From an uncultured Collinsella sp. (lineage in GTDB: Bacteria; Actinomycetota; Coriobacteriia; Coriobacteriales; Coriobacteriaceae), in contig USEK01000016.1 in assembly GCA_900553705.1 (NCBI GenBank), forward strand, positions 1-16,276: a DNA stretch of 16,276 bases. The letters run 5' to 3'. The notes under the pieces are model-generated. The model was not told where the DNA came from, searched no databases, and was given only the letters and a program-made list of their open reading frames with translations. Both the position numbers and the translations under genes were made by a program. This document shows positions 1 through 7,062 of this stretch, piece by piece; the stretch's first letter is position 1, and every line of letters starts with the position of its first letter.

Positions 1-950
1 CCATCTTTTTGTTCGCCGTGGCCATCGTCGCCTACGCGCTGCCGAGCTACCTGGGCGGCAACGGATTTTTGGCCGTGTACCTGGCCGGCATTGTGCTGGG
101 TGCGAGCGACATCACCGGCAAGGTCGAGATGGCGCACTTCTTCGATACCCTCACCGAGATGGCCGAGATGACGATCTTCTTCTTGCTCGGCCTGCTCGTA
201 ACGCCCGCACGCCTGCCGCAGATGCTGCTGCCGAGCCTGGCACTCATGGCGTTTATGCTCTTTGTGAGCCGCCCCATCGCCGTCGGCGTGCTCCTAGCGC
301 CCTTTAAGACGAACCCTCGCCAGGTTGCGCTCGTATGCTGGGCGGGTCTGCGCGGAGTAGCTTCGGTCGTCTTTGGTCTCTTTGCCGTGGTTGCCGGCGT
401 TCCTGGCGGACACGACCTATTTGACCTGGTGTTTGTGATTGCCGTGTCGAGCATTGTGGTGCAAGGCTCGCTGCTGCCGGCGGTGGCGAAGAAGCTCGAT
501 ATGATCGATGAGACCGGCGACGTGCGCCGCACCTTTAACGACTACCGCGACGAGGACGGCATGTCGTTTGTAAAGCTCAAGGTGGGCGCTGGACATCCGT
601 TTGCCGGACGCTCGCTCGCGGACATTGGCAGCGCTACAGATATGCTCGTGGTCCTGGTACTGCGCGACGGGGCGCACCCGGTGCTGCCCAACGGCGATAC
701 CGTGATCCAGGAAGGCGATCTACTGGTGATGGCCGCCCCAACATTCGAAGAGCGTGCCGAGGTTACACTGCGCGAGGTCACCGTGACCCCCCACGGTCGC
801 CTGGCCGGTCAGCGCCTGCGCGACGTGCCGCAAGGCAAGCATCCGTTTATTGTGGTGATGCTCAAGCGCGAAGGCCAGACGATCATCCCCGATGGCGACA
901 CCCTCATATACGCCGGCGACGAAGCCGTCATCGCCACACTGGCGTCGTAG
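1..950 (+). CDS. NhaP2-like cation/proton antiporter, C-terminal part (5' truncated by window edge)
   Basis: Reading is open from the first bases, so the gene begins upstream; the first full codon is at position 3. The visible part starts with hydrophobic transmembrane segments of the CPA1/NhaP type. The family motif region WAGLRGVASVVFG is present, and the membrane part ends near VVQGSLLPAVAKKL. The cytosolic tail carries two tandem TrkA-C (RCK-C) like domains, one from about FVKLKVGAGHPF to LVMAAP and one from about LREVTVTPHGRL to VIATLAS. Each has the internal pattern of a G-D near a beta strand (NGDTVIQEGD and DGDTLIYAGD). This family exchanges K+ or Na+ for protons across the inner membrane, and the TrkA-C domains usually sense a ligand or ion. 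The potassium preference is inferred from the domain layout. No terminator was seen between this stop and serC. Confidence 0.85.
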   Translation, partial: IFLFAVAIVAYALPSYLGGNGFLAVYLAGIVLGASDITGKVEMAHFFDTLTEMAEMTIFFLLGLLVTPARLPQMLLPSLALMAFMLFVSRPIAVGVLLAPFKTNPRQVALVCWAGLRGVASVVFGLFAVVAGVPGGHDLFDLVFVIAVSSIVVQGSLLPAVAKKLDMIDETGDVRRTFNDYRDEDGMSFVKLKVGAGHPFAGRSLADIGSATDMLVVLVLRDGAHPVLPNGDTVIQEGDLLVMAAPTFEERAEVTLREVTVTPHGRLAGQRLRDVPQGKHPFIVVMLKREGQTIIPDGDTLIYAGDEAVIATLAS

Positions 951-967
951 TGACCAGGAGGTAGCTA

Positions 968-1042
968 ATTTGCGGCGAAGAGATCAAGCGCCTAGAGAAC
1001 CTCATGCCTTCGCTCGCAGATTCGGATTTGCCCGAGGAGTAA
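968..1042 (+). CDS. Possible 24-residue micro-ORF with ATT start behind a perfect Shine-Dalgarno, or a gene remnant
   Basis: A perfect AGGAGGT at 956-962 lies just after the antiporter stop with no annotated gene behind it. Five bases later an ATT codon opens a short frame ending at TAA 1040-1042. It encodes CGEEIKRLENLMPSLADSDLPEE after the start residue, with codons typical of the neighbouring genes. A competing TTG start at 970 gives an Arg-rich frame with rare codons (CGG, CGA, AGA), which looks less natural. This could be a micro-protein with a non-canonical start, the decayed tail of a lost gene, or chance. No function is suggested. Confidence 0.25.
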   Translation: MCGEEIKRLENLMPSLADSDLPEE

Positions 1043-1129
1043 AGCACCCCTCCCCCATGTAACCATCCTGTAAATCATAGCAGCGCACTCGAGTTTTACC
1101 GTGATGCGGTCGCACCTGGCGCTCCACTG

Positions 1130-1138
1130 TGCTAAAGT
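1130..1138 (+). promoter_or_regulatory. Candidate extended -10 promoter of serC
   Basis: TGC-TAAAGT gives an extended -10 element about 40 bases before the serC start. No convincing -35 hexamer lies at the right distance. The transcript would begin near 1145 and include the GAGGGGGA ribosome site at 1162-1169. Confidence 0.35.
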
Positions 1139-1176
1139 ATCCCGAACGTTCAAACGACTACGAGGGGGACTAGAAG

Positions 1177-2301
1177 ATGGCACGTGTGCACAACTTCTCA
1201 GCTGGCCCGGCCGCACTGCCTACAAGCGTGCTCGCCGAGATCGCCGACGAGATGATGGACTACCGCGGTTGCGGCATGTCCGTGCTCGAGATGAGCCATC
1301 GATCTAGCATGTACCAGCAGATCATCGACGACGCCGAGGCAACCCTGCGTCGCCTGCTGAGCATCCCCGACAATTACCGCGTCCTGTTTTTGCAGGGCGG
1401 TGCCACACTGCAGTTTGCGGGCATCCCCATGAACCTCATGCGCCGCGGCCGCGCCGGCTACATCGTGACCGGCAACTTTGCCAACAAGGCATACAAAGAA
1501 GCCGCCAAGTACGGCGAGGCCGTGCTGCTCGCGAGCTCCGAGGACACCAACTTCGACCGCATTCCCGCCATGGCCGACGTCAACGCGCGCATTGCCGCCG
1601 AGGCCGCGGGCGACGGGCTCGACTACGTCTACATCTGCCAGAACAACACCATCTTTGGCACCATGTACCACGAGCTGCCCAACTGCGGCGACGTGCCGCT
1701 GGTCGCCGATGTCTCGAGCTGTTTTCTGTCGCAGCCGCTCGACGTCGAGCGCTACGGCCTCATCTACGCCGGCGCGCAGAAAAACGCTGGTGCCGCGGGC
1801 GTGACCGTGGTCATCGTGCGCGACGACCTCATCGCCGACGGCCCCGCCTTTGCGCAGACGCCGCAGTACATGGACCTTAAGACCCAGGCCGCCAAGGGCT
1901 CCATGCTCAACACGCCTAACACCTTTGGCATCTACGTGTGCGGCAAGGTGTTCCATTGGGTCGAGGAGACCGGCGGACTTGCCGCCATGGCCGAGCGCAA
2001 CTGGGCCAAGGCCAACCTGCTCTATGAGCTGCTCGAGCACAGCGAGCTGTTCCATAGCACTACGCAGGCCGACAGCCGCTCCATCGCCAACGTCACCTTC
2101 CGCACCGGCGACGCCGAACTCGACGCGGCCTTTGTCGCAGGCGCGGCCAAGCACCAGATTCAAAACGTCAAGGGCCATCGCCTGGTGGGCGGTATGCGCG
2201 CCAGCGTCTACAACGCCGTAACCATGGAAGACGTGCAGGCACTGGCCTCGTACATGAAGGACTTCGAAGCGCAGCATAGTTTGAGTCCGCGATCTAACTA
2301 G
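1177..2301 (+). CDS. serC: Phosphoserine aminotransferase
   Basis: A PLP-dependent class V aminotransferase that converts 3-phosphohydroxypyruvate and glutamate to 3-phosphoserine and 2-oxoglutarate, the second step of serine synthesis in the cytosol. The 374-residue length is normal. The N-terminus HNFSAGPAALP is a family hallmark, followed by GMSVLEMSHRS (residues 33-43) and LFLQGGATLQF (70-80), which bind phosphate and PLP. D178 in LVADVSS is the expected pyridine-nitrogen partner, and K202 in YAGAQKNAGAAG is the Schiff-base lysine. The ATG at 1177 follows a purine-rich ribosome site. serA starts 70 bases downstream in the same direction, so the two are probably co-transcribed. Nothing appears broken. 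Confidence 0.96.
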   Translation: MARVHNFSAGPAALPTSVLAEIADEMMDYRGCGMSVLEMSHRSSMYQQIIDDAEATLRRLLSIPDNYRVLFLQGGATLQFAGIPMNLMRRGRAGYIVTGNFANKAYKEAAKYGEAVLLASSEDTNFDRIPAMADVNARIAAEAAGDGLDYVYICQNNTIFGTMYHELPNCGDVPLVADVSSCFLSQPLDVERYGLIYAGAQKNAGAAGVTVVIVRDDLIADGPAFAQTPQYMDLKTQAAKGSMLNTPNTFGIYVCGKVFHWVEETGGLAAMAERNWAKANLLYELLEHSELFHSTTQADSRSIANVTFRTGDAELDAAFVAGAAKHQIQNVKGHRLVGGMRASVYNAVTMEDVQALASYMKDFEAQHSLSPRSN

Positions 2302-2317
2302 CCCGCAACGCGCGGGC
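2301..2317 (+). other. Small GC hairpin at the serC stop
   Basis: GCCCGC pairs with GCGGGC around a five-base loop (AACGC), starting at the last base of the serC stop. No T-run follows, so it is unlikely to terminate. It may stabilise the serC message end or tune serC/serA levels. Confidence 0.4.
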
Positions 2318-2371
2318 CGACCAGCCACTTCAAACCACCTGTTTAAACCAAACCTGCTAAGGAGTTTTTCC

Positions 2372-3535
2372 ATGCGTAAGATTAAGACCATCGACGACAT
2401 CACCAAGGACGGCAAAGTCGAGTTTGGCGAGGGCTACGAATTTGTGAGCACCGCCGAAGAGGCCGACGCCATCCTGATGCGCTCGACCGACCTGCACGGC
2501 TACGAGCTGCCCGAGGGCATCCGCGCCATCGCCCGCTGCGGCGCCGGCGTCAACAACATCCCCGTCGAGGAGTACGCCAAGAAGGGCGTCGTCGTCTTTA
2601 ACTCCCCCGGCGCTAACAGCAACGCCGTTAAGGAGCTCGTCCTAGGCATGCTGGTGCTCTCGAGCCGCGGCGTGGTGCAATCGATGAACTGGGTGCGCGA
2701 CAACGCCGACGACCCCGAGATTCAGGTCGATGCCGAAAAGGCCAAGAAGGCCTTTGTGGGCCGCGAGCTTAAAGGCAAGCGCATCGGCGTCATCGGCCTG
2801 GGCAACGTAGGTTCCAAGGTCGCCAACGCCTGCGTCGACCTGGGCATGGACGTTTACGGCTACGACCCGTTCATTTCCGTCGAGCACGCGTGGGTGCTGA
2901 GCCGCGAGGTGCAGCGCGTGGGCACGCTCGAAGATCTCTGCCGCGGCTGTGATTACCTCACGGTGCACGTGCCCAGCAAGGCCGACACCATCGGCATGAT
3001 CAGCACCGAGCAGATCAACCTGCTGGCCCCGGACGCCGTGCTGATCAACTACGCACGCGAGACCATCATTGACGAGGACGCCGTCGACGCCGCCCTGCGT
3101 GCAGGCAAGCTCAGCTGGTTTAGCTGCGACTTTGCCACGCCCAAAACCGTCAAGATGCCCAATACGTTTATCACCACGCACTCGGGCGCAGGCACCGGCG
3201 AGGCCGAGGCCAACTGCGCCGACATGGCCATCAGCGAGCTCAAGGATTACCTGGAGAACGGCAACATCGCACACAGCGTCAACTACCCCGCCTGCAGCAT
3301 GGGCAAGGCGCGCGCCGCAAGCCGCATCGCCTGCCTGCACGCCAACGTGCCCAACATGATCGGCCAGATCACGGCAATCCTTGCCAAGGACAACGCCAAC
3401 GTGCAGCGCATGACCAACGAGTCCGCCGGCGAGAACGCCTACACCATGTTCGACACCGACGAGCACCTTGACACCAGTACCATCGAAGCACTCAAGCAGA
3501 TTCCCTCGATGTATCGCGTGCGCGTGATCAAATAG
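2372..3535 (+). CDS. serA: D-3-phosphoglycerate dehydrogenase, short ACT-containing clostridial-type subclass
   Basis: Oxidises 3-phosphoglycerate to 3-phosphohydroxypyruvate with NAD, the first committed step of serine synthesis and the source of SerC's substrate. The substrate region ARCGAGVNNIP is at residues 54-64. The Rossmann loop GLGNVG is at 142-147. The catalytic Arg is R229 in NYARETIID and the catalytic His is H270 in TTHSGAG. The C-terminus from about 326 (NVPNMIGQITAILAKD) to RVRVIK is an ACT-like domain, the usual place for serine feedback. The common FxxEP motif that gives the catalytic Glu in E. coli SerA is replaced by SCDFATPKT, as in the clostridial subclass I know (TDFPNPKT). 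The ATG follows AAGGAG at 2359-2364. The 387-residue length fits the subclass. Confidence 0.94.
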   Translation: MRKIKTIDDITKDGKVEFGEGYEFVSTAEEADAILMRSTDLHGYELPEGIRAIARCGAGVNNIPVEEYAKKGVVVFNSPGANSNAVKELVLGMLVLSSRGVVQSMNWVRDNADDPEIQVDAEKAKKAFVGRELKGKRIGVIGLGNVGSKVANACVDLGMDVYGYDPFISVEHAWVLSREVQRVGTLEDLCRGCDYLTVHVPSKADTIGMISTEQINLLAPDAVLINYARETIIDEDAVDAALRAGKLSWFSCDFATPKTVKMPNTFITTHSGAGTGEAEANCADMAISELKDYLENGNIAHSVNYPACSMGKARAASRIACLHANVPNMIGQITAILAKDNANVQRMTNESAGENAYTMFDTDEHLDTSTIEALKQIPSMYRVRVIK

Positions 3536-3548
3536 CGCCGGCTGATCT

Positions 3549-3579
3549 GACGGGCAGTTCCCCATGTGGCCCGCCCGTC
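3549..3579 (+). other. Hairpin just downstream of serA
   Basis: GACGGGC at 3549-3555 pairs with GCCCGTC at 3573-3579 around a 17-base loop. It precedes the stronger terminator-like hairpin at 3599-3628 and has no T-tract of its own. Confidence 0.4.
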
Positions 3580-3598
3580 GCTGACATTGAATGCCCGC

Positions 3599-3635
3599 GG
3601 GGGCGCCTTTCGCACGAGAGGCGCCCCCATTTTGT
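3599..3635 (+). terminator. Intrinsic terminator of the serC-serA unit
   Basis: A perfect 10-bp GC stem: GGGGGCGCCT at 3599-3608 pairs with AGGCGCCCCC at 3619-3628 around a 10-base loop. ATTTTG follows. The T-run is short but the stem is strong. It separates serC-serA from the M20 peptidase. Confidence 0.75.
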
Positions 3636-3670
3636 GAGCGCTCCATTAAATGCACCGAGCCGCTTCTTGG

Positions 3671-3685
3671 CATACAATCTGTATG
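3671..3685 (+). promoter_or_regulatory. -10-like box inside a short inverted repeat before the M20 peptidase gene
   Basis: CATAC-AATCT-GTATG is a 5-bp inverted repeat whose left half holds TACAAT (3673-3678), a good -10 match 34 bases before the start codon. No good -35 is seen at 16-18 bases. A regulator bound to the dyad would cover the -10, but this is inference. Confidence 0.35.
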
Positions 3686-3711
3686 TTGACCTAACTATCT
3701 GTGAGGTGCCT

Positions 3712-4932
3712 ATGGTTGATACAGATTGTGCTTGGCGGCTTACGCAAGGGCTCGTGCGGATCGACAGTTCCGACCCAGGTGCGTATGAGGGCGAGATTGA
3801 ACGCTATATCAAAGCGTTGGTTGAGGAACGGTTGGCGCAGCTGAGCCATCCGGTACTCGATGCCGTGCAGATTGCAGAGCTCGAAGTACTCCCTGGGCGC
3901 CGCGATCTTATGGTCACCGTGCCCGGTTTGAACGACGAGCCACGGCTGGTCTATATCTGCCATATGGACACCGTCACCTTGGGTGATGGCTGGGACGCGG
4001 ACATTGCGCCGCTCGGGGCGGTCGTGCGCGACGGCAAGCTCTACGGCCGCGGTGCCTGCGATATGAAGAGTGGCCTGGCCTGCGCCATTGCCGCACTGGT
4101 CCATACGCTCGAGCGCGTGGCGGCGGATGGCGCGCTGCCCCGCCGCGGCTTTTCACTCATCTGCTCGGTCGACGAGGAAGACTTTATGCGCGGCTCAGAG
4201 GCCGCGATCGATGCTGGCTGGGTCGGCTCGCGCGAATGGGTGCTGGACACCGAGCCCACCGACGGACAGATCCAGGTGGCGCACAAGGGGCGTACGTGGT
4301 TCGAGATTGAAATGGCTGGCGTGACGGCGCATGCGAGCCAGCCCTGGAAGGGCGCGGATGCCGTCGCCGCCATGGCCGAGGTCGTGTGTTCGCTCCGTCG
4401 CGCGTTTGTGGCGCTGCCCGTGCACGATGAGCTGGGGCCTTCGACCATCACGTTTGGCCAAATCGAGGGCGGATATCGCCCCTATGTCGTGCCCGACCAT
4501 GCCAAGGTCTGGGTCGATATGCGCCTGACCCCGCCGACCGATACAGCCGCCGCGACGCGCATGGTAGAGCAGGCCATCGCCGGCGCCGAAGCCGCGGTCC
4601 CCGGCTGCCATGGAAGCTATACCGTGACAGGCGACCGCCCCGCTATCGAGCGCGACCCGAACTCTCCCCTTCTAGCTGCACTCAAGTGCGCAGCAGACGA
4701 TGTGACGGGCGCGGACACGACCGTCGGCTTCTTTACCGGCTACACCGACACTGCCGTCATTGCCGGCAAGACGGGTAACCGCAATTGCATGAGCTACGGT
4801 CCCGGGTCGCTCGCGCTCGCCCACAAGCCCAACGAATATGTGCCCCACGCCGATATCGTTCGCTGCCAAAACGTGCTCATCGCGCTTGCCGACAACACGC
4901 TCTGGGACGTAAACGGCCAAGTTGAGGCATAA
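3712..4932 (+). CDS. M20-family metallopeptidase/deacylase (ArgE/DapE/ACY1/YgeY group)
   Basis: A cytosolic two-metal amidohydrolase that cleaves an N-acyl or peptide bond; the substrate cannot be read from sequence. With the ATG at 3712 the protein has 406 residues. Metal and catalytic residues are all present: H84 and D86 in YICHMDTV, D117 in YGRGACDMKSG, catalytic E155 and metal ligand E156 in CSVDEEDF, D179 in VLDTEPT, and H371 in LAHKPNEYV. The dimerisation/lid domain spans roughly 190-305, beginning at KGRTWFEIEMAGVTAHAS. An upstream GTG at 3634 extends the frame, but its 26 extra residues cover the promoter-like region. ATG 3712 has a GAGGTG ribosome site at 3703-3708. It follows the serA terminator and has its own promoter-like box. 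The downstream DUF1015-like gene begins 39 bases later, so they may share a transcript. Confidence 0.9.
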   Translation: MVDTDCAWRLTQGLVRIDSSDPGAYEGEIERYIKALVEERLAQLSHPVLDAVQIAELEVLPGRRDLMVTVPGLNDEPRLVYICHMDTVTLGDGWDADIAPLGAVVRDGKLYGRGACDMKSGLACAIAALVHTLERVAADGALPRRGFSLICSVDEEDFMRGSEAAIDAGWVGSREWVLDTEPTDGQIQVAHKGRTWFEIEMAGVTAHASQPWKGADAVAAMAEVVCSLRRAFVALPVHDELGPSTITFGQIEGGYRPYVVPDHAKVWVDMRLTPPTDTAAATRMVEQAIAGAEAAVPGCHGSYTVTGDRPAIERDPNSPLLAALKCAADDVTGADTTVGFFTGYTDTAVIAGKTGNRNCMSYGPGSLALAHKPNEYVPHADIVRCQNVLIALADNTLWDVNGQVEA

Positions 4933-4971
4933 TAAGCCGCGAACAAACCGACTCGCGCGTTAGGACCGTCC

Positions 4972-5652
4972 ATGAAAGCTCTTCCGTTTCCCTGCATCCG
5001 CCCGGCTCAGGACCGCGTGCTCGAAGCGCTGCCTGCAATGGGCAGCATTCTGAGCGGCAACGATGCCCTGCGCGGAGCCATTGCCGATGGCCTGATGCTT
5101 AAGGACCCAGGTGCGGCGTATTACGTGTACGAATGCTCGGGCGAGCCGGGACGCGTGACGGGTGTCGTGGCGATTTGCCCGATCGGTGTGCTGGCGGGCG
5201 ACGACGTAGCCTTCGCAGATGCGGCCACAGCCGCCCGCGCGATCGCCGAGCTCAAGGTGCAGCCGCGGCCCGTGTCGCTCGCCTACGAGGCGTCGCCCGT
5301 CATGGACATCATCCTGAGCGCTGCCAAAGAGGGCGCCTCGCTCTACGCCGTCACCGATCCTGCGGGCATTACGCACCGCGTGTGGGAGGTCAAGCGCGAG
5401 GACGCCGTCGGCGCCATCCGTGCCATGCTCGACCAGGCGCCGGAACCGACGCCGGCTGATGCCGCCTACGCCGCCGCGCTGGCAGGTGCGGCACAGCTCC
5501 TGGCCGACGATGCCCGCGCAGCCGGCACCTACACGGGCAAAGAGCCGTTCAACTTCGCCATTGCCGCGCTATTCCCCGCCGCGCAGGTCGCAGGCGCCGC
5601 ACCGCAGGTTCCAACGGGCCTGCTCACCCACCAGATTGCACGGTGGTTCTAG
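4972..5652 (+). CDS. Shortened, degenerate DUF1015-family protein
   Basis: 226 residues of unknown biochemical function. Several stretches match the DUF1015 pattern in order: an N-terminal IRPAQD, the strand AAYYVYECSGEPGRVTGVVA (normally a LYIYRQ...QTGLVA segment), PVSLAYEASPVMDIIL (normally PIFLTYRD...), the GITHRVWEV motif (normally GVRHTVWVI), and YTGKEPFNFAIAALFP (normally YTGDEEFNYFLAVLFP). The family signature IADGHHR is degraded to PADAAYA, and the C-terminal half of the usual roughly 400-residue protein is missing. DUF1015 genes commonly sit beside serC and serA in Clostridia, so the placement supports the assignment. The ATG at 4972 follows TTAGGAC. The frame is intact with native codon use, so it is probably expressed and not a fresh pseudogene. 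The assignment rests on recalled family patterns. Confidence 0.7.
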   Translation: MKALPFPCIRPAQDRVLEALPAMGSILSGNDALRGAIADGLMLKDPGAAYYVYECSGEPGRVTGVVAICPIGVLAGDDVAFADAATAARAIAELKVQPRPVSLAYEASPVMDIILSAAKEGASLYAVTDPAGITHRVWEVKREDAVGAIRAMLDQAPEPTPADAAYAAALAGAAQLLADDARAAGTYTGKEPFNFAIAALFPAAQVAGAAPQVPTGLLTHQIARWF

Positions 5653-5685
5653 CCAGGCTTAAACGCTCGGCACAAATACTCGGCT

Positions 5686-5750
5686 GCTCAACAAGCAAGG
5701 GGCGGGGATGCAATGCCTACGCATGCATCCCCGCCCCTTGCTTGTTGAGC
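5686..5750. terminator. 27-bp perfect hairpin between convergent genes (bidirectional terminator candidate)
   Basis: Left arm 5686-5712 and right arm 5724-5750 are perfect reverse complements over 27 bases, with an 11-base loop (ATGCCTACGCA). The arms include GGGGCGGGGATGCA. It sits between the DUF1015-like stop (5652) and the reverse phosphatase stop (5785). Neither side has a U-tract directly after the stem, so action as a plain intrinsic terminator is uncertain. Confidence 0.65.
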
Positions 5751-5784
5751 AATTATGTCGGCGATCCGCATCGCTGCGTCCGCG

Positions 5785-6420
5785 CTATCCGCGCTGCGGA
5801 CCCGCGGCAGCCACGAGCGGCTCTAGCCCCAGCTCGCGTGCGTAATCCTCCTGCGTAAAAATCTCAATCAGCTCAAACGTACCGGCATCGTCGTCAAACG
5901 CAAAATGCAGCACTGAGCAGTTGCCCGGCACGCGATCGCGCTCGTCGGCCGCCGCACCCCTCACGTGGTCCATGAACTCCTTGATGGCCGAGCCATGGCT
6001 TACCGCGAGCACGCACGTATGGTCCGGACGCTGCATAAGCTCGGTCAGCGTCGCCACCATGCGGTCGCGCACCTGCATCTGGCCCTCGCCGCCAAACTGG
6101 CGATAGAAGTCGCGCCACGGGCGCTCGGGCATGAGCATCACGCGCTCGGCCTCAAAGTCACCAAAGAACCACTCACGCAGGCCGTCCAGGCGCTCGTACG
6201 CCAAGCCCGGCCACAAGTTGGCGATAGTCTGCTCGGTGCGATGAAGTGTGGAGGTGTAGGCATGATCGGGCTCAATGCCGCGCGCACGTAAAAACATGCC
6301 GGCGCGCGCCGCCTGGTCGCAGCCCAACTGCGTAAGCGGCGAGTCACTCCACCCCTGAATGATACGCTTGAGGTTGAATATCGTCTGTCCATGACGGACC
6401 AGATACAGATCTTTATTCAT
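5785..6420 (-). CDS. Histidine phosphatase (phosphoglycerate-mutase-like), copy 2 of a tandem pair
   Basis: A 211-residue cytosolic phosphatase of the histidine acid/PGM superfamily; the substrate is unknown. The phospho-acceptor motif LVRHGQT places H10 near the N-terminus. R61 in STLHRTEQT, E83 in LREWFFGD and H142 in AVSHGSA complete the active site. The ATG at 6420 has an AAAGGA ribosome site. An upstream in-frame ATG at 6444 gives only MVTNERTP extra, overlaps that ribosome site, and is rejected. It starts 17 bases after the stop of a clear paralog (6438-6980), so the two are co-transcribed and arose by tandem duplication. The C-terminus is about 30 residues longer than the paralog's. 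Monofunctional cofactor-dependent mutases are usually longer, so a general phosphatase is more likely than a glycolytic mutase. Confidence 0.9.
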   Translation of the reverse strand: MNKDLYLVRHGQTIFNLKRIIQGWSDSPLTQLGCDQAARAGMFLRARGIEPDHAYTSTLHRTEQTIANLWPGLAYERLDGLREWFFGDFEAERVMLMPERPWRDFYRQFGGEGQMQVRDRMVATLTELMQRPDHTCVLAVSHGSAIKEFMDHVRGAAADERDRVPGNCSVLHFAFDDDAGTFELIEIFTQEDYARELGLEPLVAAAGPQRG

Positions 6421-6437
6421 AGGGGTCCTTTCGTTCG

Positions 6438-6980
6438 TCACCAATCAAGGAGCGAAAACGCCCCGTCGCAATAGCCAAAATGAAGCACGGCGCCGTTGTC
6501 GGGTAGCTCCCCCTCGCCAGTCACATACTCAAGAAACTCCTGGCAGGCTGAGCCGTGGGAAACCGCCAGCACGCAGTCGTGCTGCGGCCTGGCCATGATG
6601 CGGGACAGCGCCGCGACCATACGCGCCCGGAGCTGCGCTTCCGACTCACCGCCAAAGGCCACCGGATAATCGCCCCAGGGCTGCGGCGGCATCTCGCGAT
6701 TTGATGTGCCCTCCAACGAGCCAAAATGCCACTCACGCAGGTCATCGACCAGCTCAATAGAACGGCCCTCGCCAACGATAAGCTCGGCCGTATGCCGCGC
6801 CCGGCCCAACGGCGAGGAATACACATGATCAAAGGCCACGCCGCGCGCCTCAAACGCCGCGCGCGTCGCCAGCGCCTGCTGACGCCCGCGCGCCGTAAGC
6901 GGCGAATCGTGCCAGCCCTGCAAAATGCTCTGCACATTGAGCTCAGTCTGCCCATGCCGCACCAAATACAGATCGGCCAC
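6438..6980 (-). CDS. Histidine phosphatase (phosphoglycerate-mutase-like), copy 1 of a tandem pair
   Basis: A 180-residue histidine phosphatase. H9 in YLVRHGQT, R60 in SSPLGRARHT, E83 in LREWHFGSLEG and H142 in AVSHGSA form the expected active site. GTG at 6980 is chosen because the reverse strand has AGGAGG five bases before it and the protein then starts directly at ADLYLVRHG. The longer reading from ATG 7034 adds MNHHKGTCPLCGG, which is translated hairpin DNA (6996-7030) and not a zinc knuckle. The protein is alignable almost end to end with the product of 5785-6420, including REW and AVSHGSA. The specific substrate is unknown. Confidence 0.9.
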   Translation of the reverse strand: MADLYLVRHGQTELNVQSILQGWHDSPLTARGRQQALATRAAFEARGVAFDHVYSSPLGRARHTAELIVGEGRSIELVDDLREWHFGSLEGTSNREMPPQPWGDYPVAFGGESEAQLRARMVAALSRIMARPQHDCVLAVSHGSACQEFLEYVTGEGELPDNGAVLHFGYCDGAFSLLDW

Positions 6981-6995
6981 ATGTCCTCCTCTCGT

Positions 6996-7030
6996 ACCAC
7001 CACAAAGGGGACAGGTACCTTTGTGGTGGT
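6996..7030. repeat. 13-bp perfect palindromic hairpin with GGGGACAGGTACC core
   Basis: ACCACCACAAAGG at 6996-7008 pairs with CCTTTGTGGTGGT at 7018-7030 around GGACAGGTA. It lies in the 82-base gap between the nitroreductase stop and the phosphatase start. No U-run follows on either strand. The form (imperfectly spaced palindrome with a GGGGACAGGTACC core) recalls dispersed REP-like intergenic units. Only one copy was noticed here, so repeat status is inference. Confidence 0.5.
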
Positions 7031-7062
7031 TCACCGCCGGATCACACCGCGGCGACGCTCAG

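Noticed and set aside
1198..2415. 405-codon reverse frame opposite serC
   Set aside because: It is the GC-skewed antisense shadow of serC; the translation is low-complexity Gly/Ala/Val/His with no domain, and serC has all its catalytic motifs.
2642..3673. 343-codon reverse frame opposite serA
   Set aside because: Antisense shadow of serA; it runs through the terminator hairpin and has no recognisable motif.
3634..3711. Upstream GTG start for the M20 peptidase
   Set aside because: It overlaps the terminator end and a -10-like box and has no ribosome site; ATG 3712 has GAGGTG.
6981..7034. CxxC (GTCPLCGG) extension on the first histidine phosphatase
   Set aside because: The CPLC arises from translating the palindrome at 6996-7030; the GTG at 6980 has a perfect AGGAGG and starts at the family N-terminus.
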